The notes beneath the pieces are model-generated. The model was not told the DNA's origin and ran no database searches. It saw nothing but the letters and a program-made list of their open reading frames with translations. A stretch of DNA of 60,668 nucleotides, from contig JAIPIK010000005.1 of assembly GCA_021734745.1 (NCBI GenBank), positions 1 to 60,668 of the forward strand. The letters run 5' to 3'. Both the position numbers and the translations under genes were made by a program. This DNA comes from Candidatus Altimarinota bacterium. Lineage in GTDB: Bacteria > Patescibacteriota > Minisyncoccia > Phycocordibacterales > UBA5272. Below are positions 17,800 to 26,704 of this stretch, piece after piece; the first letter of the stretch is position 1, and each line of letters opens with the position of its first letter.

Positions 17800-17978
17800 A
17801 AAATTAAAATAGTCCGTAAACAAACATTTATTACATCTAGGCCTTGCCTAGATGTAAATTGTTTGTGTACGGACGATTACGGAGAACCGTGGTGCCACCA
17901 TACCTTGCTACTTATTGTAGCCACTCTTATTTATTAAATTAGTCCTTCGCTCCGAAGTTGTCAGCTTCATCAATGCTT
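17800..17978 (-). promoter_or_regulatory. T-box leader controlling aspS, with very short stem I
   Basis: On the minus strand the leader contains GGTGGCACCACGG (17887-17899), the T-box sequence that binds the tRNA acceptor end, then TCGTCC (17871-17876), as in known T-boxes. A small hairpin GCTAC-AATAA-GTAGC (17907-17921) sits where stem III is expected. Further upstream, GCTGACAACTTC offers GAC (Asp) as a specifier codon, with AAC (Asn) next to it. A long hairpin (17812-17874, outer arms GTCCGTA/TACGGAC, inner perfect TACATCTAGGC arms) ends in TATTTTAATTTT directly before the ATG, so it looks like the terminator form. Stem I is far shorter than in Firmicutes. Confidence 0.78.
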
Positions 17979-17984
17979 ACATTT

Positions 17985-18012
17985 ATACTATCACATTAAA
18001 AATAGCAAGCAA
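17985..18012 (-). promoter_or_regulatory. probable promoter of the aspS T-box transcript
   Basis: On the minus strand, TTGCTT and TAGTAT are 16 bases apart. They would start the transcript near 17978, just before the first T-box helices. Confidence 0.45.
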
Positions 18013-18049
18013 GAAGAAGTGTGTAGGTCTTGCCTTGACATAAGATATA

Positions 18050-18089
18050 GAAAAGAAAATCCCCACAAACGATGTTCTTGTTCATGGGG
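18050..18089 (-). terminator. intrinsic terminator of the 23S-like RNA
   Basis: On the minus strand CCCCA and TGGGG pair (with further AACA/TGTT pairing inside), followed by ATTTTCTTTTC. It begins a few bases after the closing stem of the RNA gene. Confidence 0.75.
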
Positions 18090-18093
18090 ACGG

Positions 18094-18516
18094 ATGATTC
18101 CTTAATACATTGATGACTACTTTCAAAGGGTACTCACGTTGTCTATGAAGTTTGCTCTTTGTTCTGGCTAGGTCTCAGGTATCGGACCGACTTCTCGACG
18201 TTTTCCTTTTTCGACACACAGGGATGGTATTTCACTGTTGGCTCCACGACGTCTAGCGACGTAAAGGTTATTCAACCTACTTCCCAGTACATAAGGATTA
18301 AGATTGACCTCGGTTCAACGCCTCCCACCTATTCTACACAATGCGTATCTATTGATTTCATTAGGTGATGGATTCGAACCATCTAACAGAATACAACGAG
18401 ATACCTCTACCTCGTTCTGTCACCAGTTTCACCTTTGGTGTGATGAAGACGTCGAAACCCTACTTTCCCCGAGTTTCGTCCAAGGCCATTTTTACATCAA
18501 TTTGTATTAAGGAACC
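18094..18516 (-). ncRNA. structured RNA gene containing 23S rRNA domain V (L1-stalk) sequence
   Basis: The ends pair: TTCCTTAATACA near the 5' end matches TGTATTAAGGAA near the 3' end, and the next six bases also pair after a two-base bulge. Inside, GTGTAGAATAGGTGGGAGGC, then GTGGAGCC and GTGAAATACCATCCC, match 23S rRNA helix 75 and the flanks of the L1 stalk (about E. coli 2090-2200) with few changes. The stalk itself carries an insertion. Other visible parts are the hairpin CGAAAC/GTTTCG, the hairpin AACGAG/CTCGTT, and a stem with the T-loop TTCGAAT. A promoter ends six bases before the first G and a terminator follows. It could be a captured rRNA piece, a decoy RNA or a pseudogene. It is not a full rRNA. 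Confidence 0.65.
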
Positions 18517-18522
18517 AAATAA

Positions 18523-18551
18523 ATACTATCAAAAACTAAAAATTATTGCAA
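18523..18551 (-). promoter_or_regulatory. sigma70-like promoter of the 23S-like RNA
   Basis: On the minus strand, TTGCAA (18546-18551) and TAGTAT (18523-18528) are separated by 17 bases. The expected start falls at 18516, exactly where the closing stem of the RNA begins. The -35 overlaps the end of trpS. Confidence 0.65.
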
Positions 18552-19523
18552 ACCAACTTGCTTACGTATAACACTCATTTTTTCTTCTGCTTTTTTTTGT
18601 GCAGACTCACCCCCTTCTTTTAAAAGATTAAGTATAAAAGATGTATCGGCTACTAGTTCATCGTACTTTTCTTTTTTACCTTCACGCCATTTCATTAAAG
18701 TCTCAAAAAGTTCATCCTTAGCTTGTTTGTATCCATAACCACCATTTTCAAATTTTGCACGAAGACTTTTATTTTCTTCCTCACTCAAAAACAGTTTGTG
18801 AATTTTATAAATATTATTTTCATCTGGATTCTTCTTTTCTTCTGGACTAGCGCTATCAGTAACAATACTCATAACTTTTTTCTTCAAATCTTCATCTGAG
18901 CAAAACAATTCAATGTGATTGTTATAACCTTTACTCATTTTCTGTCCATCAATACCAGGAAGTGATGCCACACTCTCGACAATTAAATCTTTTGGAAGTT
19001 TAAACTCATCTATGTTGTAGGCACGATTATAATATCCAGCAATATCACGTGCGTATTCTACATGTTGTTTCTGGTCTGCTCCCACCGGAACAATATCTGC
19101 ACCATAAATCAAAATATCCGCTGCCATAAGTACTGGGTAATCAAAAAGACCTAAATTAACATCCTCATTTTTAGCCTCTCTGTCTTTAAACGCATGAGCT
19201 CGCATCATATAAGGCATTGTCACGAGATTATTAAATATCCAAGTGAGTTCTGTAACTTGAGGAACCGATGACTGTTTGAACAAAATAACTTTAGAAAGGT
19301 CTAGCCCGCAAGCAATATATGATGCTACAGCTTCAATTGTTTGAGTTCTCAATTCATCTCCATTTCTAACAGTTGTTAGTGCATGATAATCAGCAATAAA
19401 AACATAGCTCTCAAATTCACCAGAACTTGAAAGGTCTATATTTTGCTTCATCGCCCCAAAGTAATTACCAAAATGTAATCGTCCAGTTGGTTTAATTCCA
19501 GAAACTAAGATTTTCTTTGACAT
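18543..19523 (-). CDS. trpS: tryptophanyl-tRNA synthetase
   Basis: This class I synthetase charges tRNA-Trp. It has SGIKPTGRLHFGNYFGA (the HIGH region as HFGN), GADQKQHVEYARDIA and the KMSKS-like loop KMSKGYNNH. Its length of about 326 residues is typical. The ATG at 19523 is chosen over an upstream TTG because it begins with MSKKILVSG and is preceded by AAAGGAC. Its last bases overlap the promoter of the RNA gene downstream. A few bases separate the next upstream gene, the symporter. Confidence 0.94.
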   Translation of the reverse strand: MSKKILVSGIKPTGRLHFGNYFGAMKQNIDLSSSGEFESYVFIADYHALTTVRNGDELRTQTIEAVASYIACGLDLSKVILFKQSSVPQVTELTWIFNNLVTMPYMMRAHAFKDREAKNEDVNLGLFDYPVLMAADILIYGADIVPVGADQKQHVEYARDIAGYYNRAYNIDEFKLPKDLIVESVASLPGIDGQKMSKGYNNHIELFCSDEDLKKKVMSIVTDSASPEEKKNPDENNIYKIHKLFLSEEENKSLRAKFENGGYGYKQAKDELFETLMKWREGKKEKYDELVADTSFILNLLKEGGESAQKKAEEKMSVIRKQVGLQ

Positions 19524-19564
19524 GTCCTTTAGTGTATCAAAAATCAATAAAAATGCACTCTTAA

Positions 19565-21001
19565 TTACGATGTCTCCCCTTCTTTTTTAGGCATAATTTT
19601 TTCCTCTTCCAGAATGAATCTTCCGACAACAGTTCCAAGTATCATACCAACAATTGACGCAAGAAAACCAACGAATGTTCCAGGTATTTCAGATGTCGTT
19701 ACATAAAGATTCCAATACTGCCATGTACACACCCCAAGAATAATTGAAAGTAGTGCTCCAAATGAATTTGCTTTTTTACTATAAAGCCCAACGACAAGTG
19801 GAATAAAACCAGCGACCAATGTTACAGAATATGCACTAGCAACCAAATCATAAATTCGTGCATCATCTTTCATAGCCAAAAATATTCCACCAAAAGAAAT
19901 AAGAATAACAGCAGCACGAATAATATGCAGTCTTAGATTATCTGAAATTTCTGTAAAGAATGGTTTGATAACATTCTCTGCAAGGAGTGTACCTGGTGCA
20001 AGAAGAGCACCGGATGCGGTAGAAATAATAGCAGAAATAAGTGCTCCAAAAAATAATACCTGCACAATTATAGGGGTATGATTTTGCACAAGTGTCAGCA
20101 CTAGATTCTGTGGATCATTTGCAAGGACATCTGGATACAAAATACGAGCCACGCCAGCAATAAAAAGTGGCATAAGAACAATAGTAAAATAAAGAAGACC
20201 TCCTACAATTGATGCCCATACGGAGATGGTTGCTGACTTAGCACTCATGGCGCGTTGATAAACATCTTGCTGTGGAATTGAGCCAAAACCAATAGTCATA
20301 AGGGCTGTTACAAATATTATCCACTCAGTTAATGACCCTGACATACTAGGTGTGACTTTCCAATACTCAGGTGGTGTTTGACTAATAAGAACATCGAGTC
20401 CACCGATTTTTGAAAGTGCATAAGCAAAAATTGCCCCAAGCCCTACAATAATAACAACGGACTGTATAGTATCAAGGAGAGCCACTGAATACATTCCACC
20501 AAAAAATGTATATAGTGTTACAATCGAAGCTGCTAGTAAAATAGCCCATTGCAAAGAAAGAGTAGGAATAACAATAGAAAGTACAAGTCCAAGTGCTAAG
20601 AATTGTGCAGCAACCCAACCAAAGTAACTAATAATAATCGCAACAGACAAGAACACTGCAATAATTGTATTATAACGATTCTTAAAATAATCCCCAATTG
20701 TTAAAAAATTCAATTCATATAATTTTCTATTAAAAAATAATCCTGCAATAATAAGACAGAGAGCGGCACCGAACGGGTCTTCAATAACATTAGTAAACCC
20801 ACCTTCTGCGAACTTGGTACTTGCTCCTAATATAGACTCACTACCAAACCATGTTGCAAACACCGTAGCAAGAGCCATATAAAATGGAAGTGAACGTCCC
20901 GCCAAAACATAATCACCGGTATTTTTAACTTTACGACTAGCGTAAATTCCTATTGGTAACATAATGAGCACATAGGCAATAACTGCGTATTGTACAAGCA
21001 T
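19565..21001 (-). CDS. sodium:solute symporter family (SSS) transporter
   Basis: The protein (478 residues) has about 13 membrane segments and the SSS pattern: an N-terminal YAVIAYVLIMLPIGIYASRK, then GRSLPFYMALATVFATWFGSE, and GGMYSVALLDTIQSVVI in the middle. Members take up proline, sugars, pantothenate or similar solutes with sodium. The substrate cannot be told from the sequence. Such a transporter is unusual in small CPR genomes, which rely on scavenging, and may import a host-derived nutrient. It precedes trpS on the same strand. Confidence 0.9.
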   Translation of the reverse strand: MLVQYAVIAYVLIMLPIGIYASRKVKNTGDYVLAGRSLPFYMALATVFATWFGSESILGASTKFAEGGFTNVIEDPFGAALCLIIAGLFFNRKLYELNFLTIGDYFKNRYNTIIAVFLSVAIIISYFGWVAAQFLALGLVLSIVIPTLSLQWAILLAASIVTLYTFFGGMYSVALLDTIQSVVIIVGLGAIFAYALSKIGGLDVLISQTPPEYWKVTPSMSGSLTEWIIFVTALMTIGFGSIPQQDVYQRAMSAKSATISVWASIVGGLLYFTIVLMPLFIAGVARILYPDVLANDPQNLVLTLVQNHTPIIVQVLFFGALISAIISTASGALLAPGTLLAENVIKPFFTEISDNLRLHIIRAAVILISFGGIFLAMKDDARIYDLVASAYSVTLVAGFIPLVVGLYSKKANSFGALLSIILGVCTWQYWNLYVTTSEIPGTFVGFLASIVGMILGTVVGRFILEEEKIMPKKEGETS

Positions 21002-21042
21002 ATTTTTATATTATATAAGTGTACATAATCAAAGGGGAAAAA

Positions 21043-21071
21043 GAAAGACCCCGAATCCACGGAGTCTTTTT
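21043..21071 (-). terminator. intrinsic terminator of the 221-residue gene
   Basis: On the minus strand AAAGACTCCG and CGGGGTCTTT pair (a loop of GTGGATT and one G-T pair) and are followed by CTTTTTC. It lies 17 bases after the stop at 21088. Confidence 0.8.
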
Positions 21072-21087
21072 GATACAACTACTATTT

Positions 21088-21753
21088 TCATTGAAACTTT
21101 CTCTGCTCTAACACCTTTGTGATATTCCTCAATCTCTCTATTTCCCGTCTACATTCTGCAAGAATGCACAGGGGGGCATGTTGTGCCCGTAGAATCTTCT
21201 CACGTTTGATGGCGCGACTAGTTTCAATCCAAACAACGAAAGAAAGTCCCTTATAAAGAGCTCTTCCATTTTCTGAAAGTGACACTTCACGGTACAGAAC
21301 AAATCTCCTCTTCAAAATACTACTGATTCGATTGATTGAAAAAAGAGCAAAAACAACTCTCTCCTTGATAATGTCATCGATCGACAGTTTCTTATTCTTC
21401 TGAACTATCCTCGTCCAACTGAGTTCGACCTTAAGATCCTCCTCTTTCGGTAAATCTATGCTCGGAAAAAGAATATCGGATCCAAGAACACAAATCTTGA
21501 CATCAAATGGATCTTTACCAAAAACAACATAAAGATCTTCCTCTTTAAGGAACGGCAAACGAAGAGGTCTAATGACTTCAAAAAAACGAAGAGAGAGGAG
21601 TGTATTGATAGCATCAATATCCCCAATCAAAAACAAATCTGCTAAGGCTGATATTTCAGCATCATCCTTAGCTTCTTGATTTAGTAGACCAGAGAACTGA
21701 CTGTTCATTCTTTCGATGAAAGCACTTGCGTGTACTGAAGTTCTGTCCGACAT
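21088..21753 (-). CDS. hypothetical soluble protein, 221 residues
   Basis: No family is recognised. The protein is soluble, charged and mostly helical at both ends, with a beta-rich middle (about residues 65-115) and an Arg/Glu-rich C-terminal helix. The gene has a strong SD (GGGGGGAAG just before the ATG), a clear promoter upstream and a terminator downstream. Its GC content is higher than that of dnaJ and the symporter gene beside it. It belongs to the group of free-standing accessory genes in this window that carry full canonical expression signals. Confidence 0.85.
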   Translation of the reverse strand: MSDRTSVHASAFIERMNSQFSGLLNQEAKDDAEISALADLFLIGDIDAINTLLSLRFFEVIRPLRLPFLKEEDLYVVFGKDPFDVKICVLGSDILFPSIDLPKEEDLKVELSWTRIVQKNKKLSIDDIIKERVVFALFSINRISSILKRRFVLYREVSLSENGRALYKGLSFVVWIETSRAIKREKILRAQHAPLCILAECRREIERLRNITKVLEQRKFQ

Positions 21754-21795
21754 GTCTTCCCCCCATATTCAAGAATTTTGAAACATCCAAAATGT

Positions 21796-21823
21796 ATTCT
21801 AAACTATCAAAATGATATGTCAA
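21796..21823 (-). promoter_or_regulatory. sigma70-like promoter
   Basis: On the minus strand TTGACA (21818-21823) and TAGAAT (21796-21801) are 16 bases apart, about 40 bases before the ATG at 21753. Confidence 0.75.
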
Positions 21824-21889
21824 TACATACAAAATATACATGCTGGACATGTCTATTTGTTTAATATGTATTTTTATTCACCGAGTATT

Positions 21890-22978
21890 CTATAGCCCCT
21901 CCTCCTGTAACCCTTCCACTAATTCCATTGCCTTCCTAGAAAGCTTTTTAGGCATATGAATATTGAGTTTTACTAATATATCACCTCTTTTTCCTTTATC
22001 GTGAATATGGGGCACTCCACGGCCTTTTACACGTAAAATTTCACCTGTTTGAGCTCCTGAAGGAACATCAATCTCTACTTTCCCGTCCAGACCATCGATA
22101 GTATGCTTTACGCCAAGCAATGCGTCTGTTAATTTAATTTCATCTGTTATGACGAGGTCATTTCCTTCACGTTTCCAGATTTTGTGTGGTGTTACGTTTA
22201 TCTTCACATACAAATCTCCTGAAACTCCACCTGACACGGCTTCACCCATTTGTGACATACGAATCATTTCACCATTTCCCATTCCTGCAGGAATAGCGAT
22301 ATTGACCTCCTCGCGGTCATTAACAACACCTTGCCCCTTACAATTATTACATTTCTCTTCTGGAATTTGTCCTACTCCACGGCAATTATCGCAAGTGCGA
22401 ACTGTTTGGAAATTACCCATGAATGTTTTCTTTACATCATGAACTTTTCCTTGACCATTACATGTAGTGCATGTTTTCTTTTTTGTTCCAACTTTCGCAC
22501 CACTACCAGTACATGTTTTACAAGTGCTTACTTTTGAAAGTAAAACATTTCTCTCTGTTCCGAAAATTGCTTCAGTAAAAGGGACATCAATTTCAAGTGA
22601 AATATCTCTTCCTCTTTTTGGACCCCTACCTCCACCACCTCCTCCAAACACATCTCCGAATATATCTCCAAGGTCACCGAAATCAAATTGCATGTCAGCA
22701 AAATCAGATTGATTGAACCCTCCAAAACCACCGAATCCTCCAGCTCCACCCTGTGGTCCTTGCCCATTGAATGTCTGACCGTATGTATCATACTCCTTCC
22801 TTTTCTTTTCGTCAGAGAGAGTTTGATATGCCTCGTTTATTTCTTTAAACTTTGCTTCATCTCCACCTTTTTTATCTGGGTGATATTTTGCTGCAAGTTT
22901 ATAAAACGCTTTTTTAATATCGTCTTTTGTAGCCCCTTTTTCTACACCAAGTAAATTGTAGTAATCTTTTGTTGCCAT
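21890..22978 (-). CDS. dnaJ: chaperone DnaJ
   Basis: DnaJ delivers unfolded clients to DnaK and triggers its ATPase. The J domain is at residues 3-65 with the HPD motif (KYHPDKKGG). A Gly/Phe-rich linker follows, then four CxxCxGxG zinc motifs ([32 protein letters not shown]). The rest is the client-binding C-terminal domain. At 362 residues it is a full-length type I DnaJ. It follows dnaK on the same strand with a short gap. Confidence 0.97.
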   Translation of the reverse strand: MATKDYYNLLGVEKGATKDDIKKAFYKLAAKYHPDKKGGDEAKFKEINEAYQTLSDEKKRKEYDTYGQTFNGQGPQGGAGGFGGFGGFNQSDFADMQFDFGDLGDIFGDVFGGGGGGRGPKRGRDISLEIDVPFTEAIFGTERNVLLSKVSTCKTCTGSGAKVGTKKKTCTTCNGQGKVHDVKKTFMGNFQTVRTCDNCRGVGQIPEEKCNNCKGQGVVNDREEVNIAIPAGMGNGEMIRMSQMGEAVSGGVSGDLYVKINVTPHKIWKREGNDLVITDEIKLTDALLGVKHTIDGLDGKVEIDVPSGAQTGEILRVKGRGVPHIHDKGKRGDILVKLNIHMPKKLSRKAMELVEGLQEEGL

Positions 22979-23001
22979 AATTAACTTTATTCTAACATAA
23001 A

Positions 23002-24936
23002 CTATGCATTTGTACTTGTGTCATCTTTTTTAGATTCTTCAGCTCCAGCCTGTTCATTAGAATCCACTTTTTCAGCACCATCATCTTTCGGAGCTTCTGT
23101 TGATTCAGTTGCTGTAGATTCTTGTGCTGCATCATTGGCGGATTTCATTGCTTCACCAATCTTCATCATCTTTTCTGAAAGAGATTCAGTAGCTTTTGTA
23201 AGAACATCTTTATCCTCTCCACCGCGAGCAGTCTTCACATCTCCAATTGCATCAGTTACTTCTTTTTTAATTTCATCACTAATTTTATCTCCGGCATCCT
23301 TCAATGCTTTTTCTGCAGTATGCACCATTGCATCTGCCATATTCTTAGTTTCAACTAATTCCATCTTCTTCTTGTCTTCATCAGCGTGAGATTCAGCGTC
23401 AGATTGCATACGCTTAATATCTTCATCTGTTAGCCCTGACGATGCTTCAATACGAATAGTCTGCACCTTACCTGAGGTTTTATCCTTTGCAGTAACATTA
23501 AGAATACCGTTAGCATCTACGTCAAAAGTAACCTCCACTTGTGGCATACCACGTGGTGCAGGTGGAATACCGTCTAGAATAAATCTTCCTAATGACTTAT
23601 TATCAGCTGCAAGTGGTCTTTCACCTTGTGTGATGTGAATCTCCACTGATGTTTGATTATCTGATGCTGTAGAGAAAATCTGTGACTTTGATGTTGGAAT
23701 AGTCATATTTTTTTCTACAAGTTTTGTTGCAACACCACCCATTGTTTCTATACCAAGTGAAAGTGGAATAACATCAAGAAGAAGAACATCTTTCACATCT
23801 CCTTGTAATACTCCTGCTTGTACAGCAGCACCTAGTGCTACCACTTCGTCAGGATTAATTGAACGATTTGGTTCTTTGCCAAAAAGTTCTTTCACTGCTT
23901 CAAGTATCATTGGCATACGAGTCTGACCTCCAACCATAATGATTTCATGAATTTCCTCTTTTTTAAATGGTGAAGCAGCAATTGCTCTTTTTGTAATCTC
24001 AATAGAACGCTCAACGAACTCTTTTGAAATTTCTTCAAGCTTCGCACGTGTTACCTTTACAACTAAATGCTTTGGTCCATCGGCTCCTGATGTAATGAAT
24101 GGAAGATTGATTTCTGTTTCCATTTGAGTAGAAAGTTCATGCTTTGCTTTCTCAGCTGCCTCATCCAATCTTTGTAATGCAAGAGCATCTTTTGAAACAT
24201 CAATACCTTGGTCCTTTTTAAATTCTGCAGCAATATATTCCACGAATTTCTGGTCAATATCTCTACCACCTAAATGTGAATCTCCATCTACTGACTTAAC
24301 CTCTACAACACCATCACCTACTTCAAGGATAGAAATATCGAATGTTCCTCCTCCAAAGTCATACACTGCTATTTTTTCATTCTTAGCACTATTAAATCCA
24401 TACGCAAGAGCTGCTGCTGTTGGTTCAGGAATAATACGCATAACTTCAAGCCCTGCAATTTTACCCGCATCAATGGTAGCTTGTCTCTGAGTGTCATTGA
24501 AGTACGCAGGAACAGTAATAACAGCCTGAGTAACAGTCTCACCCGTCTTTGCTTCTACATCTGATTTAATTTTTTGTAAAATCATCGCACTAATTTCCTC
24601 TGGACGACTATCTTTACCACCAAGTGAAATAGACACTCCACCATTACTACTTGCTTTTAATTTGTAAGCTATACGCGGAATATCATTTTGTACTTCCTCG
24701 TCGGCAAAAGAATGACCCATGAATCTTTTTACGCCATAAATAGTATTTTCTGGATTAGTTACAGCTTGTCGTTTTGCAATTTGACCTACTGCACGCTCTC
24801 CATTTTTGTTAACTGAAACAACAGATGGTGTTGTGCGGTTACCCTCAGCATTCTCAATAATTTTTGGTTGTCCCGCTTCTATGATTGCCACCGCTGAGTT
24901 TGTTGTTCCTAAATCAATTCCAATTATTTTTGCCAT
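23002..24936 (-). CDS. dnaK: chaperone DnaK (Hsp70)
   Basis: DnaK binds and refolds unfolded proteins in an ATP cycle. The nucleotide domain begins [13 protein letters not shown], has [14 protein letters not shown] and VGGQTRMP, and the linker reads [16 protein letters not shown]. The substrate domain and helical lid follow, with an acidic, Ala/Thr/Glu-rich tail (residues about 600-644). It lacks an SD and starts at AT-rich 'atATG' sequence, like its neighbours. It sits between grpE and dnaJ, one heat-shock operon. Confidence 0.98.
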   Translation of the reverse strand: MAKIIGIDLGTTNSAVAIIEAGQPKIIENAEGNRTTPSVVSVNKNGERAVGQIAKRQAVTNPENTIYGVKRFMGHSFADEEVQNDIPRIAYKLKASSNGGVSISLGGKDSRPEEISAMILQKIKSDVEAKTGETVTQAVITVPAYFNDTQRQATIDAGKIAGLEVMRIIPEPTAAALAYGFNSAKNEKIAVYDFGGGTFDISILEVGDGVVEVKSVDGDSHLGGRDIDQKFVEYIAAEFKKDQGIDVSKDALALQRLDEAAEKAKHELSTQMETEINLPFITSGADGPKHLVVKVTRAKLEEISKEFVERSIEITKRAIAASPFKKEEIHEIIMVGGQTRMPMILEAVKELFGKEPNRSINPDEVVALGAAVQAGVLQGDVKDVLLLDVIPLSLGIETMGGVATKLVEKNMTIPTSKSQIFSTASDNQTSVEIHITQGERPLAADNKSLGRFILDGIPPAPRGMPQVEVTFDVDANGILNVTAKDKTSGKVQTIRIEASSGLTDEDIKRMQSDAESHADEDKKKMELVETKNMADAMVHTAEKALKDAGDKISDEIKKEVTDAIGDVKTARGGEDKDVLTKATESLSEKMMKIGEAMKSANDAAQESTATESTEAPKDDGAEKVDSNEQAGAEESKKDDTSTNA

Positions 24937-24982
24937 ATGTTTTTATAGTTATTTGTTATTTGTTGTTAATTAAATTCAAACC

Positions 24983-25615
24983 TTAATTCTCATTCTTATA
25001 TTGACCGACATGAACTCTTGCTGGACGTAATATACTGTCATTCATTTTATATCCATTTTGTAACACTTTCACTATTTTTTCATCATCACTTTCTTTTTCA
25101 ACATTTACAGATTCCATTGTTTCGTGTAGTTCAGGATTAAATGTATCTCCAACCTTTCCGAACTGCGTAACCCCTTCACCTTCTAGAACGGTACGGAATT
25201 GATTGAAAATATATTCTATTCCAACCCTCCAATTCTTGTCTACTTTTTCCCAGCTTTCGGTATTTCCTTGTGCCATGTCATATGAATCTAGTACTGGAAG
25301 CAATTCTTCAATGAATCTTTTTGTTGCAAATTTTCTATTTGAAGCTTGATTGTTCTCTACTTCTTTTTTAAAGTTCACATAATCTGCTCTTGTACGTTGA
25401 CTCAAATCCAGATACTCCTGCTTCTCTGCTTCTAGCTTCTTAATCTTTTCACGAAGTTTTTTTACAGTTAATTTTATGCTTTGTTCACCGTCCTCATCTA
25501 TGTCCTCGAATGAAATATCATCTTCATTATCGTTAGGAGTTGTTAGTTCTTCGTTAGGGTTTACTTGTTCTTCTTGAGTTATATCATCATTTATTATTTC
25601 TTCATCTTTATTCAT
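24983..25615 (-). CDS. grpE: nucleotide exchange factor GrpE
   Basis: GrpE releases ADP from DnaK. The first 50 residues are acidic and disordered. A long coiled coil (about 50-115) follows, then the family motif LPVLDSYDMAQ and the C-terminal beta part with HETMESV and VLQNGYKMNDSILRPARVHV. It is the first gene of grpE-dnaK-dnaJ. No CIRCE-like inverted repeat is visible upstream. Confidence 0.96.
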   Translation of the reverse strand: MNKDEEIINDDITQEEQVNPNEELTTPNDNEDDISFEDIDEDGEQSIKLTVKKLREKIKKLEAEKQEYLDLSQRTRADYVNFKKEVENNQASNRKFATKRFIEELLPVLDSYDMAQGNTESWEKVDKNWRVGIEYIFNQFRTVLEGEGVTQFGKVGDTFNPELHETMESVNVEKESDDEKIVKVLQNGYKMNDSILRPARVHVGQYKNEN

Positions 25616-25762
25616 ATTTAACTTTCAATATCATTACAAAATCTTACTAATTATTACCAAGTACTGTCTTTACTCCATTTTCTACCGTGTCTGTGCATCT
25701 GTTATTGTCAGTATAGCATTTTCCTCGCACATAATATATATAAATTATATTGAAAAAAAAGT

Positions 25763-25796
25763 CAAGAAAAATGCCAACACTTTTGGAGTTGGCAAA
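25763..25796 (-). terminator. intrinsic terminator of the 100-residue gene
   Basis: On the minus strand GCCAACTCC-AAAA-GTGTTGGC forms a hairpin followed by ATTTTTC, ten bases after the stop at 25807. Confidence 0.85.
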
Positions 25797-25806
25797 AATA
25801 ACTATT

Positions 25807-26109
25807 TCAATGTTTGACAGTTTTGATCCCCGGAAACTGTACATTTGAACACCAAGTAAAGAACGTATCAAATCGATATGCGCTTTCGGCAGACACAACA
25901 ATTTCTTTTGTGTCAAAACCATTTGGGCCCAGATCACCTAATACTTGACTAGTCCTAGCGCGTGTAAGTCGACTTCTGGTAGTAAAACGTACCTGTTGTG
26001 TTTTTAGCTTGAGAGTCTTTGTTGTGGAAAGGAAAGCAAACTCGTAATCTCCATTAGGCAAGCCCATAATTGAAGTTACTACCAAAGAACGCTCGAAATT
26101 AGAGTTCAT
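25807..26109 (-). CDS. hypothetical small protein, 100 residues
   Basis: No family is recognised. It is a soluble, mostly beta-type, basic protein rich in Thr and Arg, with two cysteine-free halves and a Trp-Cys pair near the end. The gene has an SD (TAGGAGAAG six bases before the ATG), a promoter-like TTGAAA / TAGTAT pair with 16 bases between (minus strand, near 26150-26180) and its own terminator. A frame overlapping its 3' half (25647-25937) has no such signals and is not counted. Confidence 0.78.
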   Translation of the reverse strand: MNSNFERSLVVTSIMGLPNGDYEFAFLSTTKTLKLKTQQVRFTTRSRLTRARTSQVLGDLGPNGFDTKEIVVSAESAYRFDTFFTWCSNVQFPGIKTVKH

Positions 26110-26202
26110 TTCTCTTCTCCTATTTAAATAAGTTTCGATAACTATTAGGCAAAAACTTTCTAAAACAATACTATCACACTAGACTTGATTTTCAAAAAAA
26201 TA

Positions 26203-26625
26203 TCATCTTGTTGTTGCACTCAAAATATCAGTCAAATTTTCTCTATTAAATACACCAGAATTTAAAATTTTATCCCTTGATTGATTCTTTTGTCCAGTCT
26301 TTGAATTCAGGTACTTTGACAAAAATGTTCTTAGGACATCTATGCGTTTATTAGGGTGACCGGTCCCAAATGTTTTAACCTCATTAATATTATCTTTATT
26401 CATTTCATCTATAAGCATAGTCGCAGCTTCATTTACCACAGCAAGATTTTCTTCTTGTCCACTTAGATGTTCCATCAAACTTCCTATTTCTTTTTCTTCT
26501 TCGATATATTTATTCCCCCCAACAGCAGCAACTACTCCTACTGCAGCAACACCAAACATTTTGCCTAAAAAACTTCTTCTACTTGGATCACTTGGTCCAC
26601 CACTATTATTTTCTGGAGTATTCAT
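26203..26625 (-). CDS. secreted protein with Tat-like signal, 140 residues
   Basis: The N-terminus PSRRSFLGKMFGVAAVGVVAAVGG has the twin-arginine pattern (SRRSFLG) before a hydrophobic stretch of about 15 residues. The mature part is helical and charged, with no recognised domain. If the Tat pathway exists in this organism, the protein would be exported folded or stay anchored by this segment. The gene is monocistronic, downstream of the rpsI terminator. The export signal is a reading of the sequence; the function is unknown. Confidence 0.75.
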   Translation of the reverse strand: MNTPENNSGGPSDPSRRSFLGKMFGVAAVGVVAAVGGNKYIEEEKEIGSLMEHLSGQEENLAVVNEAATMLIDEMNKDNINEVKTFGTGHPNKRIDVLRTFLSKYLNSKTGQKNQSRDKILNSGVFNRENLTDILSATTR

Positions 26626-26663
26626 ATGTTTTAATTATTAATTAATTTTAGCATGTTAATTAC

Positions 26664-26703
26664 ACAAATTAAAACCACCCTGTTGTGGGTGGTTTTAATT
26701 TGT
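26664..26703 (-). terminator. terminator of the ribosomal protein operon
   Basis: Seventeen-base perfect arms (ACAAATTAAAACCACCC and complement) enclose the loop TGTTGT. On the minus strand the hairpin directly follows the rpsI stop and ends in an A/T-rich tail. Confidence 0.9.
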
Positions 26704-26704
26704 A

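Noticed and set aside
16471-17823. Longer aspS form starting at TTG 17823
   Set aside because: The TTG lies inside the T-box terminator hairpin. The ATG at 17799 starts at the conserved MARTYI. Similar TTG extensions of trpS, rplM, rpoA and ychF were also dropped.
18094-18516. RNase P RNA or tmRNA as the identity of the structured RNA
   Set aside because: GGGGAAAGT and GAACAAAGAGCAAAC resemble RNase P blocks, and GGTTTCGACG resembles the tmRNA start. However, their spacing and order are wrong, the tmRNA tag frame and 3' acceptor are missing, and the clearest match is to 23S rRNA.
25647-25937. A 96-residue frame on the minus strand overlapping the 100-residue gene
   Set aside because: It has no SD or good start, crosses the terminator of the real gene, and its composition looks random.
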